Assembly (NCBI RefSeq): GCF_015140455.1
Contig: NZ_AP024094.1
Span: 2,294,001 to 2,358,000 of the forward strand
DNA: 64,000 bases
Source of the DNA: Jeongeupia sp. HS-3
GTDB taxonomy: Bacteria; Pseudomonadota; Gammaproteobacteria; Burkholderiales; Chitinibacteraceae
Direction: 5' to 3'
The notes beneath the pieces were generated by a model that had not been told where the DNA came from, did no database searches, and was given only the letters and a program-made list of their open reading frames with translations. Positions 8,207 to 17,670 of the stretch are shown here, in pieces. The position numbers were made by a program, and so were the translations under genes. How positions within the stretch are numbered: position 1 is the first letter of the stretch; every line of letters starts with the position of its first letter.

Positions 8207-10492
8207 TCATTCCTTCGGTGCTGGTGGCTCGATCACTTCGGACCACCCGCATTCCTTCTGCGGACACTTTTTCTCGACCCCGCGACGCTTGGTCGTCTTG
8301 ATCGTCAGCACCGGCCACTGGCACTGCGGGCAGGCCTCGGCAATCGGTGGGTCCCACGTTGCATAGGTGCAATCCGGGTAGGTGCTGCACGAGTAGAACA
8401 GCTTGCCATAGCGGCTCTTCTTCTCTTTCAGCGTGCCCTTGTGGCACTGCGGACACTCGACCCCGGTATCCCTCGGCGGCTCGAGCGGCTCGATATGCTT
8501 GCACTTCGGGTAGGCGGAACAGCCGATGAACTTGCCGTAACGACCGACCTTGATATGCAGCGGACTATCGCACTTCGGGCAGGTACGATCGGGAACCACC
8601 TCGGGTTCGACTGGCGCCGCATCGGCGTCATCGTTCAGATTGCGGGTGTAATCGCACTCCGGATACGTGGTGCAGCCGATGAAGCGACCGCGCTTGCCCA
8701 AGCGAATCGCCAGCTTGTTGCCGCACTTGGGACAATCTTCTTCCAGCTCTTCCTGGGTGACTTCCTTGCGCGACAGGCTTTGCTTTTCTTCAACCTGGCT
8801 GTGGAAGCGCGTCCAGAATTCGTCGAGCACCGGCACCCACTCGCGCGAACCGTTGGAAATTTCATCCAGCTGGTCTTCGAGTTTGGCGGTGAAGTTGTAA
8901 TCGACGTACTGGGTGAAGTGATCGGTCAGGAACTTGTTGACCACCTCGCCGGTGTCGGTCGGGATAAAGCGTTTTTTATCCAGATCGACATATTCGCGAT
9001 CTTTCAGCGTCTTGATGATCGAGGCGTAGGTCGACGGACGGCCGATGCCGAATTCTTCCAGCGCTTTCACCAGCGATGCTTCGGAATAACGCGGCGGCGG
9101 CTGGGTGAAATGCTGCTCGCCGGACAATTTGTCGACCGGCAGGGCTTCGCCCTCTTCCAGCGCCGGCAAACGCGCTTCGTCCTCGTCCTCAACGTCGTCC
9201 TGGTCTTCCTGGTAAACGGCGATGAAGCCCGGAAATACCAGCGTCTGGCCGGAAGCACGGAACACCGCCTGCGGACCGACTTCGATGTCGATGCCAACGG
9301 TATCGAACTTGGCCGGCGTCATCTGGCACGCCAGCGTACGCTTCCAGATCATCTGGTACAGCTTGAACTGGTCGGCGCTCAGGAAGGCCTTGACCGAATC
9401 GGGCGAACGCTCGATCGACGTCGGGCGCACCGCTTCGTGCGCCTCTTGGGCATTCTTGGATTTGTTCTTGTAGACTACCGGCGCGCCCGGCAGGTAGTCC
9501 TTGTCGAAATGGGTGCCGATATAGTCGCGAATCTCGGTCAGTGCATCGTTCGACAGCGCCACCGCATCGGTACGCATATAGGTAATCAGACCGACGGTTT
9601 CGCCGCCCAGATTGATACCTTCGTACAGCTGCTGCGCGGTCCGCATGACGCGGTCGGTGGTCATGCCAAGCTTGCGCACACCTTCCTGTTGCAGCGTCGA
9701 TGTGGTGAACGGCGCGGCCGGGCTGCGGGATTTCTTTTTCTTCTCGACCTTGGCGACGCGCGCCTCGGCACCATCAAGCGCCTTGAGGATGTCGGCCTGC
9801 GTCGTTTCGTCGGGAATATCGAACTGTTCAAGCTTCTTGCCCTGCCACTGCGACAAACGGGCGCCGAACTTGCTGCGACCCTTGTGGCTGTCCAGATGAA
9901 CGGTCCAGTATTCCTGCGAGGTAAACGCACGGATTTCGATCTCGCGCTCGCAAATCAGCCGCAGTGCCGGGCTCTGTACCCGACCGGCGGAAAGGCCCGA
10001 ACGCACCTTGCGCCACAACAGTGGCGACAGGTTGAAACCGACAAGGTAATCGAGCGCGCTGCGCGCCTGCTGGGCATTGACGAGGTTGCTGTCGATGTCG
10101 CGCGGATGCTCGATCGCCTGCAACACCGCCGATTCGGTGATTTCGTGAAAGACCACGCGCTTGAACGTCTTGGCGGGATCATCGAGCTTTTTGCTCTTGA
10201 TGATCTCCATGATGTGCCAGGAGATTGCTTCGCCTTCGCGGTCCGGGTCGGATGCGAGGTAGACGTTATCCGCCTCTTTCACCGCCGCACAGATCGCGTC
10301 GACATGCTTCTTGTTTTTGTCGATCACCTGATACTTCATTTTGAAGTCGTGTTCGGTGTCGACCGAGCCATCCTTGCGCACCAGACCGCGCACGTGACCG
10401 TAGGAGGCGAGGATCTGGAAATCCTTGCCGAGATACTTTTGCAGCGTCTTCGCCTTCGAAGGCGATTCGACGATCAACAGATTGGCAGGCAT
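8207..10492 (-). CDS. topA: DNA topoisomerase I (type IA)
   Basis: TopA relaxes negative supercoils by transient single-strand breakage through a 5'-phosphotyrosine. Over 761 residues it has the TOPRIM domain (LLIVESPSKAKTLQ at the N-terminus, then DPDREGEAISWH), and the active-site tyrosine in TYMRTDAVALSN (about residue 305). Four C-terminal Cys4-type zinc ribbons are visible: CPKCGNKL, CPKCDSPL, CPQCHKGT and CPQCQWPV, each followed by a second Cys pair. The four ribbons bind single-stranded DNA and, in the family, RNA polymerase. Length is lower than E. coli TopA (865), which has extra ribbon-like C-terminal domains. Confidence 0.96.
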   Translation of the reverse strand: MPANLLIVESPSKAKTLQKYLGKDFQILASYGHVRGLVRKDGSVDTEHDFKMKYQVIDKNKKHVDAICAAVKEADNVYLASDPDREGEAISWHIMEIIKSKKLDDPAKTFKRVVFHEITESAVLQAIEHPRDIDSNLVNAQQARSALDYLVGFNLSPLLWRKVRSGLSAGRVQSPALRLICEREIEIRAFTSQEYWTVHLDSHKGRSKFGARLSQWQGKKLEQFDIPDETTQADILKALDGAEARVAKVEKKKKSRSPAAPFTTSTLQQEGVRKLGMTTDRVMRTAQQLYEGINLGGETVGLITYMRTDAVALSNDALTEIRDYIGTHFDKDYLPGAPVVYKNKSKNAQEAHEAVRPTSIERSPDSVKAFLSADQFKLYQMIWKRTLACQMTPAKFDTVGIDIEVGPQAVFRASGQTLVFPGFIAVYQEDQDDVEDEDEARLPALEEGEALPVDKLSGEQHFTQPPPRYSEASLVKALEEFGIGRPSTYASIIKTLKDREYVDLDKKRFIPTDTGEVVNKFLTDHFTQYVDYNFTAKLEDQLDEISNGSREWVPVLDEFWTRFHSQVEEKQSLSRKEVTQEELEEDCPKCGNKLAIRLGKRGRFIGCTTYPECDYTRNLNDDADAAPVEPEVVPDRTCPKCDSPLHIKVGRYGKFIGCSAYPKCKHIEPLEPPRDTGVECPQCHKGTLKEKKSRYGKLFYSCSTYPDCTYATWDPPIAEACPQCQWPVLTIKTTKRRGVEKKCPQKECGWSEVIEPPAPKE

Positions 10493-10554
10493 GGCAACCG
10501 ATGCTCAAAAAAGTGGCGGATATTAGACCCGGTACGACAGGGACGCAAGCAAGC

Positions 10555-11007
10555 TTAGTGCAGCGTGGCGCCGTCGCGACCGAAGAGTATCTCCTCGATC
10601 AGGAGATTAGACAGCTCATCACGTTTGCGCCAGACGACCATCAGGACGATCAGTTTGAGCCGATCGGCCTCGACTTCGCCAGCCTCATCGCGCAACACGC
10701 GATCAAGCACCAGCTCGCGCTCTTCCGGTGACAATACCCGGGATGCTTCAAGCGAGTGCCAATAAATAATCGCTTCTTCGGCCAGCTTGTTGCTTTCAGT
10801 CGGGTGCAACATGCGCGGGCCATCAATGGATAAGGCAGCATAGGCGAATGCATCGACTTGCGGCAGTTCCGCCAGCCAGACAAGCGCCTCGCGAATTTCG
10901 TCGTCGCCAAAGCCGGCGCCGGACAATCGCCGCGCGAGCTGGGGCATGTCCGGCTCGCCATCGGCGTCATAGTATTGTTGAAACAGGTAAGCGAGAACGT
11001 CGAGCAT
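10555..11007 (-). CDS. smg: Smg family protein (DUF494)
   Basis: The 150-residue acidic protein matches the Smg family: it opens with MLDVLAYLFQQYYDADGEPD (E. coli: MFDVLMYLFETY) and contains LARRLSGAGFGDDEIREAL. The ATG at 11005-11007 is chosen by alignment to family N-termini; an in-frame ATG three codons upstream (11014-11016) is possible. Molecular function is not established. The gene conventionally lies beside dprA, def and fmt, as here, and starts about 30 bases after the dprA stop, so it is probably co-transcribed with dprA. Confidence 0.85.
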   Translation of the reverse strand: MLDVLAYLFQQYYDADGEPDMPQLARRLSGAGFGDDEIREALVWLAELPQVDAFAYAALSIDGPRMLHPTESNKLAEEAIIYWHSLEASRVLSPEERELVLDRVLRDEAGEVEADRLKLIVLMVVWRKRDELSNLLIEEILFGRDGATLH

Positions 11008-11037
11008 GCAATCCATCTGGGGCCAACGTCGCCGTAT

Positions 11038-12138
11038 TCAAGCCAGCCGCTGGTAGCGGCCACCCGGCAACGGCGCGACGTGGCCGGCTAATTCCAAGCC
11101 GAGCAGAATCGCGCACAGCTGCTCGACCGTCAAGCCGCTTCGTACCACCAGCGTATCAATATCGGTCGGGTCGTGCCCCAGTGCGAGCATAACGGCAGCA
11201 TCTTCGGCCTGCTCCGCAACAGCCGGCTGCACCCGCTTTGCAGGTGCAGCGAGGCGAGTCTGCCAATCAAGTTCATCAAGCACGTCATCGGCCGATTCGA
11301 CCAGTTTGGCACCGTCCTTGATCAAGCGGTGGCAACCGCGCGCTTGCGGCGAATGAATCGAACCGGGGATGGCGAACACTTCGCGACCGAGTTCGACCGC
11401 CTGCTTGGCGGTAATCAGCGAGCCGCTCCCCATCGCCGCTTCAACCACGAGAATGCCTTGCGACAGTGCCGCAATCAGCCGGTTACGACGCGGAAAGTGC
11501 TCTGCCTTCGGCGGGGAACCGAGCGCAAACTCGGAAATGATCAGCCCCTCCTCGGCAATCCGGTGCGCGAGGGCGCGATTGCCCGCCGGGTAGACGCGGT
11601 CCAGCCCTGTGCCAACGATTGCAACCGTACTACCGGGCCCGCTCAACCCGCCACGATGCGCCGCCGCATCGATGCCGGCGGCCAGGCCGCTGACGATGGT
11701 CAAACCGGCGCCGGCCATCGTTTCGGCAAAGGCCTCGGCATTGACGAGCCCTTGCGGCGTGGCGCCGCGACTGCCGACGATACCGAGCATCGACCGGCTC
11801 AACAGCTCGGCTTTGCCCTTCAGATAAAGCAGTACCGGCGGATCGGGCAAATCGAGCAGCCGCTGGGGATAATCGGCATCCCCCAGCACCAGCACGCGGC
11901 TACCGGGCTGCGCCAGCCATGTCAGCGTGGCCTCGACCATCACCGGCATCGGTTCGGCCGTCGCGGCCTGCCACGCCAGCAGCGCACTGGCGGGCAGATG
12001 CTCGCTCAATCGGGCTTCATCTGCCGCGAGCACTGCCGCCGGCGAACCAAAGGCCCGCAACAAGCCAAGCTGCCGGCGCGGACCGACGCCGGGCACCGTG
12101 GCAAAGCGTAACCAGTCGACAAGGTCTGAATCGGCCAC
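11038..12138 (-). CDS. dprA: DNA-processing protein DprA
   Basis: DprA protects incoming single-stranded DNA during natural transformation and loads RecA. The 366-residue protein has the Rossmann-like DNA-binding core: GIVGSRGATPQGLVN, GAGLTIVSGLAAGIDAAAH and FPRRNRLIAALSQGILVVEA. A short C-terminal winged-helix segment (DPTDIDTLVVRSGLTVEQL) follows. The GTG at 12136-12138 is preferred because GGAG lies six bases upstream; the longer frame would use TTG at 12153. It is second in the minus-strand cluster LysM-dprA-smg-topA. Confidence 0.93.
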   Translation of the reverse strand: MADSDLVDWLRFATVPGVGPRRQLGLLRAFGSPAAVLAADEARLSEHLPASALLAWQAATAEPMPVMVEATLTWLAQPGSRVLVLGDADYPQRLLDLPDPPVLLYLKGKAELLSRSMLGIVGSRGATPQGLVNAEAFAETMAGAGLTIVSGLAAGIDAAAHRGGLSGPGSTVAIVGTGLDRVYPAGNRALAHRIAEEGLIISEFALGSPPKAEHFPRRNRLIAALSQGILVVEAAMGSGSLITAKQAVELGREVFAIPGSIHSPQARGCHRLIKDGAKLVESADDVLDELDWQTRLAAPAKRVQPAVAEQAEDAAVMLALGHDPTDIDTLVVRSGLTVEQLCAILLGLELAGHVAPLPGGRYQRLA

Positions 12139-12158
12139 AACGATCTCCGGCAAAGCAA

Positions 12159-12181
12159 ACGGCCGCGCATTGCGCGGCCGT
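12159..12181 (-). terminator. Probable intrinsic terminator between the LysM gene and dprA
   Basis: ACGGCCGCGC and GCGCGGCCGT form a perfect 10-bp stem around ATT. On the minus strand it is followed by TTTGCTTTG, a broken T-run, 19 bases after the LysM gene's stop. It may terminate partially, so some read-through into dprA is likely. Confidence 0.6.
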
Positions 12182-12199
12182 CACATCGATTAAAACAGC

Positions 12200-13258
12200 T
12201 CAGTTCGGCGATTTGACGTCGTCACCGACGTTCACCGGCAGCGTGCTGTCCAGCAGCAGACCGTAACTGAACTGCGGGAACACGCGGTACACGAACACAT
12301 TGCTGCTTTTTTCCGGTGGCGTGACGCGGCTGGGCTCGGCCTGTTGTTCTTTCACAATCGCACGACCGCGCTTATAGGTACTCAGTACGGTACCAATATC
12401 CACCCCCGCATCGCTGCCGCGATTAATCACGACGGTGGTGTACTGCCCTGCTTCGACGATACCGCCGTAGGCCGAAACCACGCGGCCTTCTAAGGCTTGC
12501 TGTGGCGCATGCGGTACGTAATTGATGAACGGCGCATCAGCGGCACGGATCAGCCGGCTGCCAACCCCGATCTCTTCCTTGGCGCTGACCACGCGCAAGG
12601 TTGCGACATCCCCTTCCTTTTCCATGCGGACATCGCCCAGATAATCTACCTGATAGCCGATCACGCGCTTGCCATCCGGATCATCCGGATCGGTCAACGG
12701 CTTGCCCGGACGATAGGCTTGCCAGGTGTCGCCGGGCTCGCCCTGCAGATCGACCGCGTAAATGCGGTCGCCAGTGGCAAACATCACTCGCGAATCCGGG
12801 CCGGCAGCGATACGCGGCGAGGCCTTGAAGCTGTCCGGATCGATCACCAGCGGCTTGTTGAGGAAGGGCTCGATCGCCGCGTACGGAATGCTCGGTGCTG
12901 CGGCACCGTCTTCAAAGCCGCTCGAACGCACGCGCGGCGCCAGTTTGACGACCCCACGGTTGCTGACCTTGTTGCTCTTGAGCAGCTTCAATCGCGGCGT
13001 ATCACCCGAACGATCCAGCACAACCACATCACCCGGATAGATCCAGTGCGGGTTCTTGATCTCGTCCTTGTTCATCTGCCAGATCTCGGGCCAACGCCAC
13101 GGCTGCTTGAGGAAATGCCCGGAGATGCCCCACAAGGTATCGCCCTTGACCACGACATAACGCTCCGGCGCGTTGCTCTGCAGGGCAAGGGTATCGGCCT
13201 GAACGGAACCAACACCGACGCCCAAGGCCAAAAGAAGCGATATAATCGTTTTACGCAT
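12200..13258 (-). CDS. Secreted LysM-domain protein
   Basis: This is a 352-residue exported protein: signal peptide MRKTIISLLLALGVGVGSVQA, then one LysM domain (RYVVVKGDTLWGISGHFLKQ through NPHWIYPGDVV, about residues 34-82), which binds peptidoglycan glycan chains. The C-terminal 250 residues are of unknown fold with repeated GDRIYAVDLQGEPG and VDIGTVLSTYKRG-type beta-rich segments. The ATG at 13258 is used because AAGAG lies 12 bases ahead; the upstream ATG at 13270 would have its ribosome site directly adjoining. In many beta-proteobacteria this gene stands upstream of dprA, divergent from def, as here. A cell-wall-associated role is inferred. Confidence 0.87.
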   Translation of the reverse strand: MRKTIISLLLALGVGVGSVQADTLALQSNAPERYVVVKGDTLWGISGHFLKQPWRWPEIWQMNKDEIKNPHWIYPGDVVVLDRSGDTPRLKLLKSNKVSNRGVVKLAPRVRSSGFEDGAAAPSIPYAAIEPFLNKPLVIDPDSFKASPRIAAGPDSRVMFATGDRIYAVDLQGEPGDTWQAYRPGKPLTDPDDPDGKRVIGYQVDYLGDVRMEKEGDVATLRVVSAKEEIGVGSRLIRAADAPFINYVPHAPQQALEGRVVSAYGGIVEAGQYTTVVINRGSDAGVDIGTVLSTYKRGRAIVKEQQAEPSRVTPPEKSSNVFVYRVFPQFSYGLLLDSTLPVNVGDDVKSPN

Positions 13259-13396
13259 GGTGGCGTTCATCTCTTTTCAGATTTGACCCCAATTCGGGAT
13301 CTTATTAATTAAGCGATTTGTAATGCCGGGCGAGATAGCCCTGAAAGCCAAACCCATTTTGATTTTGCATACAAACTTTTTCAGCTGCAAGCAATC

Positions 13397-13900
13397 ATGG
13401 CCATTCTGAATATTCTGCACTACCCGGATGAACGCCTGCATACCGTTGCAAAGCCGGTGACGGTTTTTGACGAACATTTGCAACAGTTTGTCGCCGACAT
13501 GGCTGAAACGATGTACCAGGCACCGGGTATCGGCCTCGCCGCGACCCAGGTGAACGTACATCAGCGCGTCGTCGTGATTGATCTGTCCGAATCCAAAGAT
13601 GAACTTCTGGTGTTGATTAACCCGGAAATCATCGAGATGGATGGCCAGATCACCTACGAAGAAGGCTGCCTGTCGGTGCCGGGCATTTACGAGGAAGTCG
13701 ATCGTGCCGAGCGAATCAAGGTGCGCGCCCAGCGCGTCAATGGCGAGACATTCGAATTCGCCGCCGATGAGCTGCTCGCGGTATGCATCCAACACGAACT
13801 CGACCACTTGAACGGCAAGGTTTTCATCGAAAAGCTCTCCCGACTCAAGTTCAACCGCATTTTGCAAAAACTGAAAAAAAACCAGCGCAAAACGCTGTAA
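13397..13900 (+). CDS. def: Peptide deformylase
   Basis: The 167-residue metalloenzyme removes the formyl group from nascent N-terminal methionine. All three family motifs are present: GIGLAATQV (motif 1), EEGCLSVPG (motif 2, Cys metal ligand) and QHELDHLNG (motif 3, HExxH). Length equals E. coli Def (169). It heads the rightward cluster and is divergent from the LysM gene; the shared intergenic segment (13271-13396) is AT-rich and likely carries both promoters. fmt follows after 10 bases, pairing formylation and deformylation in one unit. Confidence 0.97.
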   Translation: MAILNILHYPDERLHTVAKPVTVFDEHLQQFVADMAETMYQAPGIGLAATQVNVHQRVVVIDLSESKDELLVLINPEIIEMDGQITYEEGCLSVPGIYEEVDRAERIKVRAQRVNGETFEFAADELLAVCIQHELDHLNGKVFIEKLSRLKFNRILQKLKKNQRKTL

Positions 13901-13910
13901 ACGGCCTCGA

Positions 13911-14837
13911 ATGAAACTTGTATTTGCCGGAACACCCGACTTCGCCGCCGATGCGCTCAAAGCGCTACTCACGGCCGGGCACGACATCGCGCTGGTGCTG
14001 ACCCAGCCCGACCGCCCCGCCGGGCGCGGCATGAAGCTGACGCCATCGCCGGTAAAACAGGTCGCGCTTGAACACGGTCTGCCCGTTTACCAGCCCGAGA
14101 AACTGCGCACACCCGAGCAGCAAGCGCCGCTGGCCGAGATCGATTGCGACGTGATGATCGTCGCCGCCTACGGCTTGATCCTGCCGCAAGTGGTGCTCGA
14201 CTTGCCAAGCCTGGGCTGCCTCAATATCCACGCTTCCTTGCTGCCACGCTGGCGCGGCGCGGCGCCGATCCAGCGCGCCATCCTCGCCGGCGATGCACAA
14301 ACGGGCATCACCATCATGCAGATGGATGCGGGTCTCGATACCGGCGACATGCTCAGTGTGCATGTCACGCCAATCAGCGCCAGCGACAATGCCCATACCC
14401 TGCACGACAAGCTCGCGCAGCAAGGCGCCAATGCCATTGTCGCCGCACTCGCCGATCTGCCCGCCCTGCAGGCGGCACGGCAAGCGCAGCCCGTCGATGG
14501 CGTCACCTACGCCGAGAAGCTCAAGAAGGAAGAGTCGCAGATCGACTGGCAACGGCCGGCGGTCGAACTCGACCGGATGATCCGCGCCTTCAACCCCTTT
14601 CCATCGGCACAAACGACGCTCGACGGCGCCGCGCTGAAAATCTGGGCAGCGCATTCCGTCGATGGTCACGGTGAACCGGGCACGCTACTGGCGCTTGATC
14701 GTCACGGTATTGTCGTTGCCTGCGGCCAGGGCGCATTGATGCTGACAACCTTGCAGATGGCCGGCGGCAAACGGCTCGACGCGACGGCTTTCCTCGCCGG
14801 CCGCTCGCTGATGGCAGGAATTCGCCTCGGCGATTGA
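13911..14837 (+). CDS. fmt: Methionyl-tRNA formyltransferase
   Basis: Fmt formylates initiator Met-tRNA using 10-formyltetrahydrofolate. The 308-residue protein begins [19 protein letters not shown]. The catalytic region is [20 protein letters not shown] with the essential Asn and His; [16 protein letters not shown], with the catalytic Asp, follows. The C-terminal OB-fold tRNA-binding domain covers the last 100 residues. It is ten bases downstream of def, the usual pairing, and its length matches E. coli (315). Confidence 0.97.
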   Translation: MKLVFAGTPDFAADALKALLTAGHDIALVLTQPDRPAGRGMKLTPSPVKQVALEHGLPVYQPEKLRTPEQQAPLAEIDCDVMIVAAYGLILPQVVLDLPSLGCLNIHASLLPRWRGAAPIQRAILAGDAQTGITIMQMDAGLDTGDMLSVHVTPISASDNAHTLHDKLAQQGANAIVAALADLPALQAARQAQPVDGVTYAEKLKKEESQIDWQRPAVELDRMIRAFNPFPSAQTTLDGAALKIWAAHSVDGHGEPGTLLALDRHGIVVACGQGALMLTTLQMAGGKRLDATAFLAGRSLMAGIRLGD

Positions 14838-14935
14838 ATTTTCCTGCTTCGCCGCAATCACATTGCTGCCCGGACTGTACGGCCATCGCCGTGCGATCCT
14901 TCATCACGCCCCTTACCTTTGCGAGATTCGACAAC

Positions 14936-15793
14936 ATGAACAACTGGCTCAAGACGACCATCCTGATGGCTGCCTTTATGGCGCTGTTTGTGTTTATTGG
15001 CGGCCTCATCGGCGGCCAGAGCGGCATGCTGATCGCGCTACTGCTCGGCGGCGGGATGAATGTGTTTGCCTACTGGAATTCCGACAAGATGGTGCTGCGC
15101 ATGTACAACGCACACCAAGTCGACGCCCGCACCGCGCCAGAGCTGTACGGCATGGTGCAGGAGCTCGCGCAGCGTGCCGGCCTGCCGATGCCCAAGGTCT
15201 ACGTGATTGACGAAGACCAGCCCAATGCCTTCGCCACCGGCCGCAACCCGGAGAACGCGGCCGTCGCCGCCACCACCGGGATCATGCGGGTACTGTCTTA
15301 TCGCGAGTTGCGCGGCGTGATGGCGCACGAACTGGCGCACGTGCAGCACCGAGACATCCTGATCTCGACGATTTCGGCGACCATGGCCGGGGCAATTTCG
15401 GCGCTGGCGAACTTCGCAATGTTCTTCGGCGGTCGGGACGAAAACGGCCGCTCGATGAATCCCATCGTCGGCATCCTGCTGGCCATTCTCGCCCCGCTGG
15501 CCGCCAGCGTGATCCAGATGGCGATCTCGCGCTCGCGCGAATTCGCCGCCGATGCCGGTGGCGCGCGCATTTCCGGCGACCCGCAAGCGCTGGCGGACGC
15601 GCTACAGAAAATCGAGGCCTACGCCCGCGGCATTCCGATGCACACCGCCGAAGCGCATCCGGAAACCGCGCAGATGATGATCATGAATCCGCTCACCGGC
15701 GGCGGCATCGACAATTTGTTCCGCACCCACCCGCAAACAGCCGATCGCGTCGCCCGCCTCACGGCCATGGCGCGCGGCCAGCTCCCCTATTGA
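14936..15793 (+). CDS. htpX: Membrane zinc protease HtpX
   Basis: The 285-residue inner-membrane M48 metalloprotease degrades damaged membrane proteins. The ATG at 14936 is used because it gives the family N-terminus [20 protein letters not shown], a membrane helix. A second helix follows at residues 30-50. The catalytic HExxH is [12 protein letters not shown]; the third zinc ligand Glu is in the [13 protein letters not shown] segment, typical of HtpX. Two more hydrophobic segments flank [20 protein letters not shown]. No heat-shock promoter was recognised. It sits between fmt and rsmB. Confidence 0.95.
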   Translation: MNNWLKTTILMAAFMALFVFIGGLIGGQSGMLIALLLGGGMNVFAYWNSDKMVLRMYNAHQVDARTAPELYGMVQELAQRAGLPMPKVYVIDEDQPNAFATGRNPENAAVAATTGIMRVLSYRELRGVMAHELAHVQHRDILISTISATMAGAISALANFAMFFGGRDENGRSMNPIVGILLAILAPLAASVIQMAISRSREFAADAGGARISGDPQALADALQKIEAYARGIPMHTAEAHPETAQMMIMNPLTGGGIDNLFRTHPQTADRVARLTAMARGQLPY

Positions 15794-15821
15794 TTCAGAT
15801 TCAGGATTCAGCGGAACCCTT

Positions 15822-17096
15822 ATGTTTGCTACCCAGAAATACGCCACCCGTGCGATTGCCGCGGTGCTTGGCGGCAAAACGCTGACCGAGGCACTGAACG
15901 AAGTCTGGCGCGCCGATCCTGAGCTGCGACCACAGCAACGCGGTGCGATTCAGGACGTCTGTTACGGCTCGCTACGCCAGCTCGGCCTGCTCAATGCCAT
16001 GCTCGATTCACTCCTGAGCAAGCCGGTGCACGAAACCGAATTGCGTGCGCTGATGCTCGTCGGCATCTACCAGCTGCACTTCACCCGCGCCGCGCCGTAC
16101 ACGGTGGTTGATCACGCGGTCAAAGTCGCCTCGCACACCGGCACCGGCCAGGGCAAGGGGCTGGTCAACGCGATCCTGCGCAACTTCCTGCGTCGTCGGG
16201 ACGAGCTGGCCAACGACGCCAAACGCCACGAACAAGGGCTGTGGTCGCACCCGCGCTGGTGGATCGCCGCGATGCGCAAGGCGTATCCGGATCGCTGGCA
16301 AAGCGTGCTCGACAATGCCAACCGCCATCCGCCGCTGACCTTGCGGGTGAATCGCCGCCTCGGCGATGTCGCCGCCTATCTGGCCGAACTCGCCGCGGCC
16401 GGCATCGAAGCCAAAGCGCTCGATGACACCGCCATCCTGATCCACCACCCGGTCGGCATCGATAAACTGCCCGGCTTCTTCGACGGCCGCGTCTCGGTAC
16501 AGGACTGGGGCGCGCAACATGCCGCTCGGCTGCTGGACGTGCACGACGGCATGCGCGTGCTCGATGCCTGCGCTGCCCCCGGCGGCAAAACCGGCCACCT
16601 GCTCGAACTCGCCGACCTGCAACTGACCGCGATCGACGTCGACGGCCAGCGACTCTCGCGTGTCGACGACAACCTCAAGCGCCTGGGCCTGAAAGCCACG
16701 CTCAAGGCCGGCGATGCCGCCGTACCCAAGATCTGGTGGGACGGTCAGCCCTTCGACCGCATCCTTGCCGACGTGCCGTGCTCGGCCACCGGCGTCGCCC
16801 GGCGCCACCCGGACATCAAGTGGCTGCGTCGCGAAACCGACTTTGTTACTTTTTCGCAACAGCAGCAACAGATGCTCGATGCGCTCTGGCCGCTCGTGGC
16901 CGCTGGCGGCAAACTGCTCTATGCTACTTGCTCGATTTTCCCGGCCGAGAACAGCGTACAGGCCGATGCCTTCGCAGCTCGTCATCCGGACGCCGAGCGA
17001 CTGCCACTGAGCGATGGCCTCCCTGCTGATGGCCAATTGTTGCCAACTCCCGAACACGATGGCTTCTTCTACGCGATTTTCCGCAAACGTCCTTAA
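15822..17096 (+). CDS. rsmB: 16S rRNA (cytosine-967-C5)-methyltransferase RsmB
   Basis: RsmB methylates C967 of 16S rRNA with SAM. The 424-residue protein has an N-terminal NusB-like RNA-binding domain (about 1-140: LMLVGIYQLHFTRAAPYTVVD) and a Rossmann methyltransferase domain with DACAAPGGKTGHLLEL (motif I). The two catalytic cysteines are in DVPCSATGVARRHPDIKW (motif IV) and YATCSIFPAEN (motif VI). Its 3' end overlaps the next gene by 38 bases, pointing to coupled translation. Confidence 0.96.
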   Translation: MFATQKYATRAIAAVLGGKTLTEALNEVWRADPELRPQQRGAIQDVCYGSLRQLGLLNAMLDSLLSKPVHETELRALMLVGIYQLHFTRAAPYTVVDHAVKVASHTGTGQGKGLVNAILRNFLRRRDELANDAKRHEQGLWSHPRWWIAAMRKAYPDRWQSVLDNANRHPPLTLRVNRRLGDVAAYLAELAAAGIEAKALDDTAILIHHPVGIDKLPGFFDGRVSVQDWGAQHAARLLDVHDGMRVLDACAAPGGKTGHLLELADLQLTAIDVDGQRLSRVDDNLKRLGLKATLKAGDAAVPKIWWDGQPFDRILADVPCSATGVARRHPDIKWLRRETDFVTFSQQQQQMLDALWPLVAAGGKLLYATCSIFPAENSVQADAFAARHPDAERLPLSDGLPADGQLLPTPEHDGFFYAIFRKRP

Positions 17097-17670
17097 TGTC
17101 ATTCTCGCGCTGCTGCTGTGGCTCACCGTGGGCGCCGCCCTCGGCGAGAACAGCGGCATCCGCCTGCAATCGGCGGGAGCGAGTTATGGCAGCAACCGCG
17201 TCGAAGTCTCGGCGCGGTTTACGGTATCGCTGAATCCAACGCTGGAAAACGCGCTCGCCAACGGCGCTTCATTACCCTTTGTTTACGAATTCCAGCTGAC
17301 CCGGCCACGCGGTTACGCCTTCTATCGGCAGATGGCCGACTGGTTTTCACCAACGGCCGAACTCGGCTATCGCCTTTCCTATCACGCCATATCGCGCCAG
17401 TACCGACTGCATCTGGGCAGTTTCTACCGCAGCTTCCAGACGCTCGACGAAGCCCTCAAGGCACTGGGCGTCGTCCGCGACTGGGGCGTACTGGTCGGCA
17501 CATCCATCGCCGAAGACAAGAGCGACTTTGCCGGCAAGGTCCGGCTGCGACTGGATATGTCGCAAATGCCCAAGCCCTTCCAGCTCTCGACGCTCGGCCA
17601 GGATGACTGGAAGTTCGAATCGGCCTGGGTCGATATTTCCCCGAGCCGCAACGAGGCCGCGCACGAATGA
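17059..17670 (+). CDS. DUF4390 exported protein
   Basis: The protein has 203 residues with an N-terminal hydrophobic segment ([17 protein letters not shown]) that is a signal peptide or anchor. The body is mostly beta-like ([23 protein letters not shown], then [20 protein letters not shown]). This fits the DUF4390 family, found between rsmB and ntrY in many beta-proteobacteria. The start is uncertain: in-frame ATGs at 17014, 17029 and 17059 all lie inside rsmB; 17059 gives the most normal signal peptide. It overlaps ntrY by four bases (ATGA). Biochemical function is unknown; position suggests a role linked to NtrY sensing. Confidence 0.82.
   Translation: MASSTRFSANVLNVILALLLWLTVGAALGENSGIRLQSAGASYGSNRVEVSARFTVSLNPTLENALANGASLPFVYEFQLTRPRGYAFYRQMADWFSPTAELGYRLSYHAISRQYRLHLGSFYRSFQTLDEALKALGVVRDWGVLVGTSIAEDKSDFAGKVRLRLDMSQMPKPFQLSTLGQDDWKFESAWVDISPSRNEAAHE

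Noticed and set aside
8144-10558. 804-codon open frame opposite topA
   Set aside because: It lies wholly on the antisense strand of topA, with no ribosome site and no recognisable protein features. High-GC codon bias leaves long open antisense frames; topA motifs are complete on the other strand.
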